DNA of 64,000 bases from Bacteroidota bacterium (GTDB taxonomy: Bacteria > Bacteroidota > Bacteroidia > Chitinophagales > Chitinophagaceae): positions 147,018-211,017 of the forward strand of contig JAFDZS010000009.1 in the NCBI GenBank assembly GCA_018266775.1, read 5' to 3'. Every line of letters begins with the position of its first letter. Position 1 is the first letter of the stretch. The notes below the pieces were generated by a model that was given only the letters and a program-made list of their open reading frames with translations, was not told the DNA's origin and ran no database searches. Position numbers and translations under genes: made by a program. Shown here in pieces: positions 26,006-33,635 of this stretch.

Positions 26006-27304
26006 ATGAAAAAGACATTTTTATATTTGATACTGGCCGGTTTCATCTCTGCAGCAAAAGCACAGGCAACTGTATCTCCTGCACCGGCTCAAAAAGGAAC
26101 AATCACTTTAACCAATGCCACCATTCACGTGGGCAATGGCCAGGTGATTGCCAATGGTAATGTTGTAATCACCGATGGTAAAATCACTGCGGTGGGTACA
26201 GCAGCTTCTGCAACGGGTAAGATCATTGACTGCAGGGGAAAAAACATCTATCCGGGTTTAATACTTTCTTCAACTGAAATTGGTTTACTGGAAGTGCCCT
26301 CAGTAAGGGCCACAGACGATGTGAATGAACTCGGCGAGATCAATCCCAGCATCCGCTCTATTGTGGCATACAGTACAGACAGTAAAGTTACCAATACACT
26401 GCGCCCCAATGGAATATTGCTGGGCAATATTGTTCCCGGCGGCGGCCTAATTTCCGGCTCTTCTTCCGTAGTACAATTTGATGCCTGGAACTGGGAAGAT
26501 GCAGCTTATAAAATGGATGGCGCCATGCATTTCCGCATGCCGTCATTACTGGCACGTACCCGTGGCCGTGGTGGTTTTGGCGGTGGCCAGCAACCACAGG
26601 TTGACCCGGTAAAAAGAGCATTGGAACAGATTGAAAGTGTGAAAGCTTTTTTCCGCGAAGCGAAAGCGTACCTGGCTGAACCCACCCATGAAAACACCAA
26701 CCTGAAATACGAAGCCACCAAAGATCTGTTTACCAAAAAACAAAAACTGTTCATCCATTGCAATATTGTAAAGGAAATGCTGATTGCAGTTGACTTTGTT
26801 AAAGAGTTTGGTTTTGACATAGTGATTGTTGGTGGCGCAGACAGCTGGCAGATTGCTGACCTCCTGAAACAAAATAATATTGCGGTGGTGCTGGATCAAC
26901 TGCACAGCCTGCCCGTTATGGTGGATGATGACATTGACCAGCCTTTTAAAACCCCCGCCATGCTGCAAAAAGCCGGCGTACTGTTCGCTATTAATGATGA
27001 TGATGAAAACAGCCGCAGCCGTAACCTCGCTTTCAATGCCGGCACTGCTGCTGCCTATGGTTTGGCTAAAGAAGATGCCTTAGCTGCCATTACATTGAAC
27101 CCTGCTAAGATTTTGGGCATTGCAGACAAAACCGGTTCTGTTGAAGTGGGTAAAGATGCTAATATTGTAGTGTGTGAAGGTGATATACTGGATATGCGCA
27201 GCAACATTATTGATTACGCATTTATACAGGGCAGGCAGATAGACCTGAACAATAAACAAAAAGAACTGTTTGAAAAATACAAGCGTAAGTACAACATTAA
27301 ATAA
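26006..27304 (+). CDS. Secreted amidohydrolase-family protein, likely lacking the canonical metal motif
   Basis: This 432-residue protein has a signal peptide ending AKAQ and the same opening as its neighbour (GKITAVGTAASATGKIIDCRGKNIYPG). The position of the HxH motif reads LILSSTEIG, so two expected metal ligands are missing. FIHCN, DQLHSLPV and FAINDDDEN occupy the places of later ligands. It is 18 bp downstream of the double amidohydrolase and resembles that protein's first module more than its second, suggesting they work as a pair. It could be a binding or structural partner instead of an enzyme; this is inference. A clean terminator follows. Confidence 0.85.
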   Translation: MKKTFLYLILAGFISAAKAQATVSPAPAQKGTITLTNATIHVGNGQVIANGNVVITDGKITAVGTAASATGKIIDCRGKNIYPGLILSSTEIGLLEVPSVRATDDVNELGEINPSIRSIVAYSTDSKVTNTLRPNGILLGNIVPGGGLISGSSSVVQFDAWNWEDAAYKMDGAMHFRMPSLLARTRGRGGFGGGQQPQVDPVKRALEQIESVKAFFREAKAYLAEPTHENTNLKYEATKDLFTKKQKLFIHCNIVKEMLIAVDFVKEFGFDIVIVGGADSWQIADLLKQNNIAVVLDQLHSLPVMVDDDIDQPFKTPAMLQKAGVLFAINDDDENSRSRNLAFNAGTAAAYGLAKEDALAAITLNPAKILGIADKTGSVEVGKDANIVVCEGDILDMRSNIIDYAFIQGRQIDLNNKQKELFEKYKRKYNIK

Positions 27305-27318
27305 TATTTTCTTCGATA

Positions 27319-27348
27319 AAAAAGCCGGTTGCTACAACCGGCTTTTTT
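27319..27348 (+). terminator. Rho-independent terminator after the amidohydrolase pair
   Basis: AAAAAGCCGGTTG and CAACCGGCTTTTTT-type arms with a short CTA loop; the 3' arm ends in a T-run. It lies 15 bp after the stop codon. Confidence 0.88.
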
Positions 27349-27374
27349 ATGGCTTCATAATGACGCTTCAATTA

Positions 27375-27700
27375 ACTCGCCCCGTCTCTGACGATGATGA
27401 GTTGGTTTTGCGACTCTGTCGCAGTAAATCATTTAATATTTTTTACTTCAAGCTGGAGCTTGAAAGTTTCTCGTCCCCGTCTCTGACGGGGATGAGTTGG
27501 TTTTGCGGCTCGGTCGCAGTCAATCATCTAATATTTTTTTGCTTCAAGCTGGAGCTTGAAGGTACACAGAAGCTTGAAGGTAACTCGTCCTTGTCTCTGA
27601 CGGGGATGAGTTGGTTTTGCGGCTCGGTCGCAGTAAATCATTTACTATTTTTTACTTCAAGCTGGAGCTTGAAGGTACGCTGGAGCTTGAAGTTACGCCA
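27375..27700. repeat. Three imperfect tandem copies of a roughly 95-bp palindrome-rich unit
   Basis: GATGAGTTGGTTTTGCG begins at 27396, 27491 and 27605 (periods 95 and 114; the longer one holds an extra AAGCTTGAAGG stretch). Each unit contains the hairpin CCCCGTCTCTGACGGGG (with variants), then CGGTCGCAGTmAATCAT, then the perfect palindrome-like TTCAAGCTGGAGCTTGAA. The array lies between a terminator and the convergent end of the AraC-type gene. A reading frame crosses it but is broken by repeat logic and has no homologous features. Confidence 0.88.
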
Positions 27701-28679
27701 GCTCCATTTCCATCTGCTTATTGTATTTATTGCGGTATTCAATGGGGGTAAGCCCGGTGATCTTTTTAAATATAGTGCGGAAAGCTTTGGTGTCGGTATA
27801 GCCCACTTCATACATCACCTCATTAATATTTTTACGGCTGCTTTCAAAGCTGCGTTTCGCGGCTTCAATTTTTACCCGCTGCAGGTATTCCACTACTGTA
27901 TTATTGGTGGCTTTTTTAAACCGCCGTTCAAAACTTCTGCGGCCAATAGCAAATTGATCGGCCAGCATATCCACCGTGATCCTTTCATGAAAATTGCCTT
28001 CAATAAATTCCTGGGCATTTTTTATTTCCGTATCATCGTGATCCTTTTGTCCTTTAAACATCATAAAAGCACTCTGGCTGTTACGGTTAATTTCCACTGC
28101 AAAAAATTTGCTGGCTAAAATGGCCAGGTCGCGGCTGGTGTATTTTTCCACCAGGTATAATAATAATGTCCAGTAACTGTTGGCACCACCGCTGGTATAT
28201 AAGCCGTTCTCATCAGTAACAATACAACCTTCCACCATATCCACATCAGGAAACATATTTCTGAAATCGTTGGCATGCAGCCAGTGGGTGGAACATTGTT
28301 TACCATTCAGTAAACCGGTTTTGGCAAAAAGAAAAGCACCTATACATAATGAAGCCACTTCTGCCCCTTTGCTGTGCTGGTCGATAATCCACGGAATAAA
28401 ATCTTTGTTTAATGCTATAGCGTGTTCAATATTGCCATATAACGCAGGAATGAAGATGAGGTCTGTTTTTTCAATATCACTTAGTATGGAGTCTGCATGA
28501 ACTGTATACACACTGTTCTCCACAGCAACATCGTATTTTGTACCTACAAGATGCACATCGAACAATGCAGGTTTACCCATCGATAATAAAAACTGGTTAA
28601 CAGCGGTAAACATATACCGCGGATCGGCTATGGCTTCAATCACAGAAGATTCAGGAACCAGGATAGAAACATGTTTCAT
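27693..28679 (-). CDS. GlxA-type AraC-family regulator with DJ-1/PfpI-like domain
   Basis: This 328-residue protein has an N-terminal DJ-1/PfpI-like (class I glutamine amidotransferase fold) domain from 1 to about 190, with the nucleophile-elbow-like segment SLCIGAFLFAKTGLLNGKQCSTHW. A C-terminal AraC double helix-turn-helix (ITVDMLADQFAIGRRSFERRF to IEYRNKYN) spans about 230-322. Such regulators typically activate genes for small-molecule stress or catabolism. It faces the small accessory genes starting at 28812 across a 132-bp divergent region and may control them; that is inferred. The stop lies inside the end of the 95-bp repeat array. Confidence 0.92.
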   Translation of the reverse strand: MKHVSILVPESSVIEAIADPRYMFTAVNQFLLSMGKPALFDVHLVGTKYDVAVENSVYTVHADSILSDIEKTDLIFIPALYGNIEHAIALNKDFIPWIIDQHSKGAEVASLCIGAFLFAKTGLLNGKQCSTHWLHANDFRNMFPDVDMVEGCIVTDENGLYTSGGANSYWTLLLYLVEKYTSRDLAILASKFFAVEINRNSQSAFMMFKGQKDHDDTEIKNAQEFIEGNFHERITVDMLADQFAIGRRSFERRFKKATNNTVVEYLQRVKIEAAKRSFESSRKNINEVMYEVGYTDTKAFRTIFKKITGLTPIEYRNKYNKQMEMELA

Positions 28680-28760
28680 GCGCTATATTTTTAATTAAGG
28701 ACTTTAAAGGTACCGCAAATTTCTGTCGTAATCAACCCCCGGGAATGTCGTTATTGCACA

Positions 28761-28791
28761 TTTGGGTTTCACTTGCTCCATTGTATGTTTG
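28761..28791 (+). promoter_or_regulatory. Bacteroidota promoter for the GyrI-like gene
   Basis: TTTG at 28761-28764, a 19-bp spacer and the exact -7 box TATGTTTG at 28784-28791. The ATG follows at 28812. The spacing and both boxes match the Bacteroidota vegetative promoter. Confidence 0.75.
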
Positions 28792-28811
28792 TTGAAAGAA
28801 AAAGTATAGCC

Positions 28812-29228
28812 ATGGAAAAAATTTTTATTGATACCCCAATACCGGTTATCACAGTTACTGCTGTTTCGTTTCCTGATGGCGTTGGCGGAGCGTACATGCA
28901 ATTGCATCAATTAGTGCAGGGTGAACAAAAGCGCAGGTTTTTTGGTATTTCTTACGGAAGCCCAACAGGCGCCATCACTTATAAAGCTGCTGCGGAAGAA
29001 AAGGAAAATGGGGAAGCCGAAGCACTGCAGGCAGACCATTTCATCATACCTGCGGGTTGGTATGCGAAAGAAGTATTGCTCAACTGGAAGCAGGATGAAA
29101 CAATGGTGGGAAAAACATTCCAGCACCTGTTACAACACCCCGAACTTGATCCCCGTGGATTTTGCCTGGAAGAATACCCCAATGAAAAAGATATGGTTTG
29201 CCTGGTAAAATTGAACAGCGGTGATTGA
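28812..29228 (+). CDS. GyrI-like/effector-binding-domain small protein, tentative
   Basis: This is a 138-residue protein from the ATG at 28812, chosen because the promoter ends at 28791 and the longer frame would start at 28773 inside it. The sequence (PVITVTAVSFPDGVGGAYMQLHQ, KRRFFGISYGSP, DHFIIPAGWYAKEVLLNW, GFCLEEYPNEKDMVCLVKL) has the length and ending of stand-alone GyrI-like small-molecule-binding domains, which bind drugs or inhibitors. I am not certain of the family. Its stop codon overlaps the next gene by 8 bp, a sign of coupled translation. The leader GAAAAAGTATAGCCATG recurs at another gene start (33179). Confidence 0.6.
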   Translation: MEKIFIDTPIPVITVTAVSFPDGVGGAYMQLHQLVQGEQKRRFFGISYGSPTGAITYKAAAEEKENGEAEALQADHFIIPAGWYAKEVLLNWKQDETMVGKTFQHLLQHPELDPRGFCLEEYPNEKDMVCLVKLNSGD

Positions 29229-29436
29229 AGTGTTTAAAACCAATATTATTTGCCCGGAAAAGGCTGCTGCACTACTGCAAAAAATTCATCGCCGGTTCGG
29301 CAGCCTGCAGGCTAATTTCGACCTGGATGATTGCGATCATATCCTTCGGGTATTGTACAACGATAGTAAATGGCAGGCAGAGGAATTTATTTGCTGGCTG
29401 AATGAAAATGAATGCATCGCAGAAATTTTACTATAA
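29221..29436 (+). CDS. Small conserved protein of unknown function, 71 residues
   Basis: It starts with GTG at 29221, overlapping the previous gene's end by 8 bp, and encodes VIEVFKTNIICPEKAAALLQ (first residue read as Met) followed by an alternating pattern ending CIAEILL. The layout beta-alpha-beta with FDLDDCDHILRV is that of a small ferredoxin-like (ACT- or HMA-like) fold, and I recall similar short proteins in other Bacteroidota. The function is unknown. The overlap argues that it is a genuine gene. Confidence 0.65.
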   Translation: MIEVFKTNIICPEKAAALLQKIHRRFGSLQANFDLDDCDHILRVLYNDSKWQAEEFICWLNENECIAEILL

Positions 29437-29441
29437 AAAAT

Positions 29442-29858
29442 ATGACATACATTAATTCTTATTTAACTTTCAATGGTAATTGCAGCGAAGCGATGCAATT
29501 TTATAAAGATTGCCTGGGCGGCGAGCTAACACTGCAAACCATCGACGAATCGCCACTGGCAGATCAAATGCCGCAACGCATGAAAGATTGCATATTGCAT
29601 GCCACATTAACGAATGGGCAATTGGTCATCATGGCATCTGATATGGTGGGGGAAAAAGGCCTGATCAAAGGCACTGCAGTTTCACTAATGCTGAACTGCA
29701 GCAGCGAAGAAGAGATCAGGCAATATTATTCCAGCCTTTCCGAAGGCGGCAAAATGACACACCCTTTAGAAATTTCATTCTGGGGTGCATTATTTGGCGA
29801 TCTTACAGATAAATATGGCAACCAGTGGATATTGCATTTCGACAAAAATCAAAATTGA
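29442..29858 (+). CDS. VOC/PhnB-like glyoxalase-fold protein
   Basis: This is a 138-residue protein from the ATG at 29442, 5 bp after the previous stop. It shows the PhnB-like VOC pattern: INSYLTFNGNCSEAMQFYKDCLGGEL, MKDCILHATLTNGQLVIMASD and FWGALFGDLTDKYGNQWILHF. The family has the fold of glyoxalase and bleomycin-resistance proteins, and most members lack a known substrate. Two more VOC proteins lie in the same cluster (31295 and 33636). Confidence 0.88.
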   Translation: MTYINSYLTFNGNCSEAMQFYKDCLGGELTLQTIDESPLADQMPQRMKDCILHATLTNGQLVIMASDMVGEKGLIKGTAVSLMLNCSSEEEIRQYYSSLSEGGKMTHPLEISFWGALFGDLTDKYGNQWILHFDKNQN

Positions 29859-29938
29859 AAGATGGTATTGTTTAAAGAAAAACAATATAATCTTTGAGAT
29901 CATCATTCTAAAATTTTCAGCTTCTTAAACATAACAAC

Positions 29939-30310
29939 ATGAAAAAGACAAATCTATTGTACTGGATCTTTACTGTTTTATTTGCCGGCATGATGCTGTT
30001 CACAGCCATTCCTTCTATTTTGCATGATCCAAACGCAGCCAAATTTATGAGCGATCTTCATTACCCTGATTACTTTGTTCAGTTCATCAGCTATGCCAAA
30101 GTATTGGGTGCTGTTGCCCTCCTCGTTCCGGGCTTTCACCGTATTAAAGAATGGGCTTATGCCGGGCTTTTCTTTGATCTCATCGGTGCACTGTATTCAC
30201 TCGTATCTGTATTTGGCTTTAAAGTTGACAACACTTTTCTTGCACTTCCTTTTGCGTTGGGCATATTATCCTATTATTTCTATCACAAAAAATTAAAAGC
30301 ATCTGCTTAA
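29939..30310 (+). CDS. DoxX-like membrane protein
   Basis: This 123-residue protein has four hydrophobic segments (LLYWIFTVLFAGMMLFTAI, FISYAKVLGAVALLVPGF, GLFFDLIGALYSLVSVF, FLALPFALGILSYYFYH) separated by short polar loops, with the DoxX-like HYPDYFVQFISYAKVLG segment. It has an imperfect -7-like AATCTTTG upstream. It begins a run of same-strand genes whose spacing is 18-20 bp (30310 to 30329, 30859 to 30880). Confidence 0.8.
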   Translation: MKKTNLLYWIFTVLFAGMMLFTAIPSILHDPNAAKFMSDLHYPDYFVQFISYAKVLGAVALLVPGFHRIKEWAYAGLFFDLIGALYSLVSVFGFKVDNTFLALPFALGILSYYFYHKKLKASA

Positions 30311-30328
30311 TAAAATCAATTCAAGAAC

Positions 30329-30859
30329 ATGGGTATCATACTAATCATTGTTTATGTTATTGCGGGTATCATTGCGCTGTTTTTACTTACTGCGTTGCTA
30401 ACCAAAAAAGAATTTCGGTTACAAAAACAAGTTACCATCAACAAACCCTTGCCGGAAGTTTTTCAATTCGTAAAACTCATCCGCAACCAGGAAAAATATA
30501 GTGTTTGGGTAATGAAAGATCCGAACATTCAAATCACGTACACCGGCACTGATGGTACAGTTGGGTTTACTTCTGCCTGGGTGAGTAATGATAAAAATGT
30601 TGGTATTGGTGAACAGGAAATAATGTCTGTAAAAGAAAATGAAAGCATGCAGGTGGTGATCAGGTTTAAAAAACCATTCGAAGGCACAAACTATGCATTA
30701 ACCACTTTTACTGCTCACACGCCATCGCAAACAATCATTACGCAAACATTCAGCGGCAAACAAAAATTTCCCATGAATGTGATGAATCTTTTTATGGATA
30801 AACTTGTTGGGGGTGATATGCAGAAAAATTTAAACAACCTGAAAGCGCTGCTTGAATAA
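30329..30859 (+). CDS. SRPBCC-fold protein with N-terminal membrane anchor
   Basis: This 176-residue protein has a single N-terminal hydrophobic segment (IILIIVYVIAGIIALFLLTALL, about 3-24) followed by an SRPBCC/polyketide-cyclase-like domain (QVTINKPLPEVFQFVKLIRNQEKYSVW, VSNDKNVGIGEQEI, VVIRFKKPFEGTNYALTTF). SRPBCC domains form a deep hydrophobic ligand pocket. The domain probably faces one side of the inner membrane. It lies 18 bp after the DoxX-like gene and 20 bp before the DUF1801 gene. Confidence 0.85.
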   Translation: MGIILIIVYVIAGIIALFLLTALLTKKEFRLQKQVTINKPLPEVFQFVKLIRNQEKYSVWVMKDPNIQITYTGTDGTVGFTSAWVSNDKNVGIGEQEIMSVKENESMQVVIRFKKPFEGTNYALTTFTAHTPSQTIITQTFSGKQKFPMNVMNLFMDKLVGGDMQKNLNNLKALLE

Positions 30860-30879
30860 TAATCATTAAAACGATTGCC

Positions 30880-31284
30880 ATGAAAAAAACAACCATTGCA
30901 GATGTGGATAGTTACATCAAGCAGTTTCCTGTACCCGTACAGCAGTTGCTGCAACAATTGAGAAACACTATTCGTAAAGCTGCACCGAATGCAGAGGAAA
31001 TCATCAGTTATCAAATGCCCGCATACAAACAGGATGGTATGGTGGCGTATTTTGCCGCGTATGCAAACCATATCGGCTTCTACCCAACGGCTTCGCCAAT
31101 TGTTTACTTTCAAAAAGAAATTGCCCTTTATAAAAACTCCAAAGGCGCTGTTCAGTTTCCTTTAGATCAACCTTTGCCGTTAGCATTGGTTAAAAAAATG
31201 GTGCTTTTTAAACTGAAAGAAAACAAAGCCAAAGCAGCAGTAAAATCTGTAGCAAAAAAATCAATAGTTAAAATCAAAAAATAA
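30880..31284 (+). CDS. DUF1801/YdhG-like protein
   Basis: This 134-residue protein matches the DUF1801 family, some members of which are called iron chaperones (YdhG-like). Landmarks are TIADVDSYIKQFPVPVQQLLQQLR, EEIISYQMPAYKQDGMVAYFAAYANHIGFYP and the Lys-rich tail. It lies 20 bp after the SRPBCC gene and 10 bp before the next VOC gene. The C-terminal Lys/Ala-rich stretch (KENKAKAAVKSVAKKS) is basic and may be flexible. Confidence 0.85.
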   Translation: MKKTTIADVDSYIKQFPVPVQQLLQQLRNTIRKAAPNAEEIISYQMPAYKQDGMVAYFAAYANHIGFYPTASPIVYFQKEIALYKNSKGAVQFPLDQPLPLALVKKMVLFKLKENKAKAAVKSVAKKSIVKIKK

Positions 31285-31294
31285 AATCAGTTAT

Positions 31295-31738
31295 ATGCAA
31301 AAGATCACTCCCTTTTTATGGTTAAACTGCAATGTTGATGAAGCGGCTGCTTATTACATCTCAGTATTCAACAATTCTTCTGTCATCAGCACCACGCCGG
31401 GACAGGATGGAAACGTTATGGCTGTTACTGTTAATCTTGATGGGCAGGTGTTGGTGCTGTTCAACGGTGGCCCGCACTTCACACTCAACGAAGCCTTTTC
31501 ACTTTCTGTAAGCTGCAATTCGCAGGAAGAAATAGATGAGAAATGGAATACACTTTGCGAGGGCGGAACACCCTCCCGCTGCGGCTGGCTCAAAGACAAA
31601 TATGGTGTTTCCTGGCAAATCGTTCCACATCATCTCGGCAGCCTTTTATTCAACCCTGATCCTGAAAAAGCCAAACGTGCCATGCAGGCTATGATGGGCA
31701 TGGGTAAACTGATCATTGCAGACCTTGAAAATGCTTAA
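31295..31738 (+). CDS. VOC/PhnB-like glyoxalase-fold protein
   Basis: This 147-residue protein shows the 3-demethylubiquinone-9 methyltransferase-like VOC signature: KITPFLWLNCNVDEAAAYYISVFNN, FNGGPHFTLNEAFSLSV and CGWLKDKYGVSWQIVP. The name of that family is historical and methyltransferase activity is not implied. It lies 10 bp after the DUF1801 gene and ends the run that began at 29939; a hairpin and then the ArsR promoter follow. Confidence 0.9.
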   Translation: MQKITPFLWLNCNVDEAAAYYISVFNNSSVISTTPGQDGNVMAVTVNLDGQVLVLFNGGPHFTLNEAFSLSVSCNSQEEIDEKWNTLCEGGTPSRCGWLKDKYGVSWQIVPHHLGSLLFNPDPEKAKRAMQAMMGMGKLIIADLENA

Positions 31739-31783
31739 TTGCATCTATTACCATTTATTCTTACGGCTTACGGCTCTGGTAAC

Positions 31784-31817
31784 CTTTTTTCTGCCCTTTA
31801 CCGGGGCAGAAAAAAAG
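31784..31817. terminator. Terminator-like hairpin upstream of arsR
   Basis: CTTTTTTCTGCCC and GGGCAGAAAAAAAG form a stem of about 13 bp around TTTACCG. The plus strand lacks a T-run after the stem, but the minus strand reading also ends in a T-tract within the stem. It separates the VOC gene from the ArsR promoter. Confidence 0.55.
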
Positions 31818-31828
31818 TTGCTCAAATA

Positions 31829-31875
31829 TTTGCGTAACCAAATGGTTACACATATATTTGTAACCGATTGGTTAC
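31829..31875 (+). promoter_or_regulatory. arsR promoter with two matching operators
   Basis: TTTG at 31829-31832, a 20-bp spacer and an exact -7 box TATATTTG at 31853-31860. Two palindromes frame the -7 box: GTAACCAAATGGTTAC at 31834-31849 (between the boxes) and GTAACCGATTGGTTAC at 31860-31875 (across the start site). They share the half-site GTAACC/GGTTAC and their centres are 26 bp apart. This is a strong repressor-type layout; binding by the adjacent ArsR protein is inferred. Confidence 0.8.
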
Positions 31876-31891
31876 ATAATTAGTTTATACA

Positions 31892-32251
31892 ATGAGAAGA
31901 GACGTATTCCAGGCCATTGCAGACCCCACGCGGCGGTCGATCATTCACCTGATCGCTTCTCAGCCGCTGAATTTGAATGCTGTGGCCGACCAGTTTAACA
32001 TCAGCAGGCCTGCGATTTCGAAACACATCAAGATTTTGACGGAGTGCGGTCTTGTTGTCATTAAACAACAGGGCAGGGAAAGATATTGTGAAGCTAAGCT
32101 GGACCAGTTGAACGAAGTTTCTGCCTGGGTGGAACAATACCGTAAGTTCTGGAACACCAGGTTTGATGCGCTGGAAACTTACCTGGAAAAGATTCAACAA
32201 GATACATCAACGCATAAACGAAAAAAATATGCCGCAGCAAAGAAACGATGA
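31892..32251 (+). CDS. ArsR-family winged-helix regulator
   Basis: This 119-residue protein has the ArsR core: RRDVFQAIADPTRRSIIHLI, LNLNAVADQFNISRPAISKHIKILTECGLV and the wing KQQGRERYCEAKLDQL. No CxC metal motif is present in the recognition helix, so it is probably a non-metal ArsR, as is usual when an AHSA1/SRPBCC gene follows. It overlaps the start of the next gene by 23 bp. Two operators in its own promoter indicate autoregulation. Confidence 0.94.
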   Translation: MRRDVFQAIADPTRRSIIHLIASQPLNLNAVADQFNISRPAISKHIKILTECGLVVIKQQGRERYCEAKLDQLNEVSAWVEQYRKFWNTRFDALETYLEKIQQDTSTHKRKKYAAAKKR

Positions 32252-32696
32252 TACTGCTAACCGCGAACTCATCATTACCCGGTTGCTGAAAGCGCCAAGG
32301 GAATTAGTATGGGAAGTTTGGACAGATCCAGAACATATCAAACACTGGTGGGGGCCGAACGGATTTACCAATACTATATTTACTATGGACGTAAAACCCG
32401 GTGGTGAGTGGGATTTTATTATGCATGGGCCTGACGGTACTGATTATAAAAACAAAAGTGTTTATGTGGAAGTTGATCCTCCGGGGAAATTAGTGTTTGA
32501 TCATGTCAGCGGCCCAAAGTTCAGGGTTACTGTCACTTTTGAAGAACAGGACGATCAAACCCTGTTAACCTGGCATATGTTATTCCCCACAAAAGAAGAA
32601 TTTGAACAGGTGGTGAAAGTATTTAAAGCAGATGAAGGCCAGCAACAAAATGTAATGAAGCTGGAAACATATCTCTCAGCACTTTTAAAATCATAA
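32229..32696 (+). CDS. AHSA1/SRPBCC-family protein 1
   Basis: This is a 155-residue protein from the ATG at 32229 (MPQQRNDD), with the AHSA1-like core ITRLLKAPRELVWEVWTDPE, HWWGPNGFT, EWDFIMHGPDGTDY and TLLTWHMLFPTKEEFEQV. The open frame extends upstream to 32163, but that would be mostly inside arsR. It overlaps arsR by 23 bp and its TAA shares a base with the ATG of the next gene (TAATG). Its sequence is closely related to the next protein, pointing to local duplication. SRPBCC proteins with an ArsR partner are common, but their ligands are mostly unknown. Confidence 0.9.
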   Translation: MPQQRNDDTANRELIITRLLKAPRELVWEVWTDPEHIKHWWGPNGFTNTIFTMDVKPGGEWDFIMHGPDGTDYKNKSVYVEVDPPGKLVFDHVSGPKFRVTVTFEEQDDQTLLTWHMLFPTKEEFEQVVKVFKADEGQQQNVMKLETYLSALLKS

Positions 32697-33190
32697 TGCA
32701 GATGGCAGCAACCACTACCACCGTCAACGGAAGGGAAATCACCATGTCCCGTTTACTGAATGCGCCTGCAGCACTTGTTTGGGAGGCATTGACAAAAGCT
32801 GAACACCTTGTACAATGGTGGGGCCCGGATGGGTTTACAACAACAAGTAATGAGTTGTCAGTATCCAAAGGAGGTTCGTGGCGTTTTATGATGCACGGGC
32901 CAGACGGAAGGGACTACCCGAATAAAATTATTTTCCTGGAAATTGACGCCCCGCATAAACTGGTATATCAGCACAGTGGTGATGAGGATACTGAACCGGT
33001 AAATTTTCATGTTACCATTACGTTGCAGGCAGAAGGCAATGGAACCAGGCTGGTTATGCACTCCATATTCGCATCTGCAGAAGAACTGGAAAGACTGAAT
33101 AGGGAGTATGGCGCTATAGAAGGTGGCAAACAACACATCAGCCGCCTTTCCATTTATGTAGATTCTTTATTATTAAACGAAAAAGTATAG
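32696..33190 (+). CDS. AHSA1/SRPBCC-family protein 2
   Basis: This 164-residue paralogue of the preceding protein shows QWWGPDGFTTTSNELSVS, WRFMMHGPDGRDYPNKI and IFLEIDAPHKLVYQH at matching positions. Its ATG overlaps the previous stop (TAATG), so translation is probably coupled. The C-terminus ends LLLNEKV and its stop lies only 2 bp before the next ATG. Confidence 0.92.
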   Translation: MQMAATTTTVNGREITMSRLLNAPAALVWEALTKAEHLVQWWGPDGFTTTSNELSVSKGGSWRFMMHGPDGRDYPNKIIFLEIDAPHKLVYQHSGDEDTEPVNFHVTITLQAEGNGTRLVMHSIFASAEELERLNREYGAIEGGKQHISRLSIYVDSLLLNEKV

Positions 33191-33192
33191 CC

Positions 33193-33630
33193 ATGAATAA
33201 CACACCCATTATTATTGAACGCCTGTACAACGCCCCGGTAGATATGGTTTGGAAAGCCCTTACTGATAAGGCGCAAATGAAACAATGGTATTTTGATGTA
33301 GATGATTTTAAGCCTGAAGTAGGCTTTAATTTTCAGTTTGCCGGCCAGGGTAAAGAGGGGGAAGCCTATATACATCTTTGCACGGTAACGGAAGTTGTAC
33401 CGCAAAAAAAATTAACATACAGCTGGAAGTACCAGGGCTATGAAGGTATTTCGTATGTAAGCTTTGATTTAACAGCCGTTGGCCATCAAACCAAAGTAGT
33501 GCTTACGCATACAGGCATCGAAACTTTCCCTGCAACAGCTAATAATGCTTTTGCGAAAGAAAATTTCGAAATGGGCTGGAATCACATTACCGGTATTTCA
33601 TTAAAAGATTTTGTTGAACCTAAAAAATAA
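33193..33630 (+). CDS. AHSA1/SRPBCC-family protein 3
   Basis: This 145-residue SRPBCC protein shows IIERLYNAPVDMVWKALTDKAQMKQWYF, FQFAGQGKEGEAYIHLCTVTEV, KLTYSWKYQGYEGISYVSFDL and FEMGWNHITGISLKDFVE. It is more divergent from the previous two than they are from each other. It follows the second AHSA1 gene by 2 bp, and its leader shares the 17-base string GAAAAAGTATAGCCATG with the gene at 28812. Confidence 0.92.
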   Translation: MNNTPIIIERLYNAPVDMVWKALTDKAQMKQWYFDVDDFKPEVGFNFQFAGQGKEGEAYIHLCTVTEVVPQKKLTYSWKYQGYEGISYVSFDLTAVGHQTKVVLTHTGIETFPATANNAFAKENFEMGWNHITGISLKDFVEPKK

Positions 33631-33635
33631 ACACA

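Noticed and set aside
27270..28118. Plus-strand frame crossing the 95-bp repeats and overlapping the AraC-type gene
   Set aside because: It is repeat-derived and its second half is the reverse strand of a well-supported AraC-family gene.
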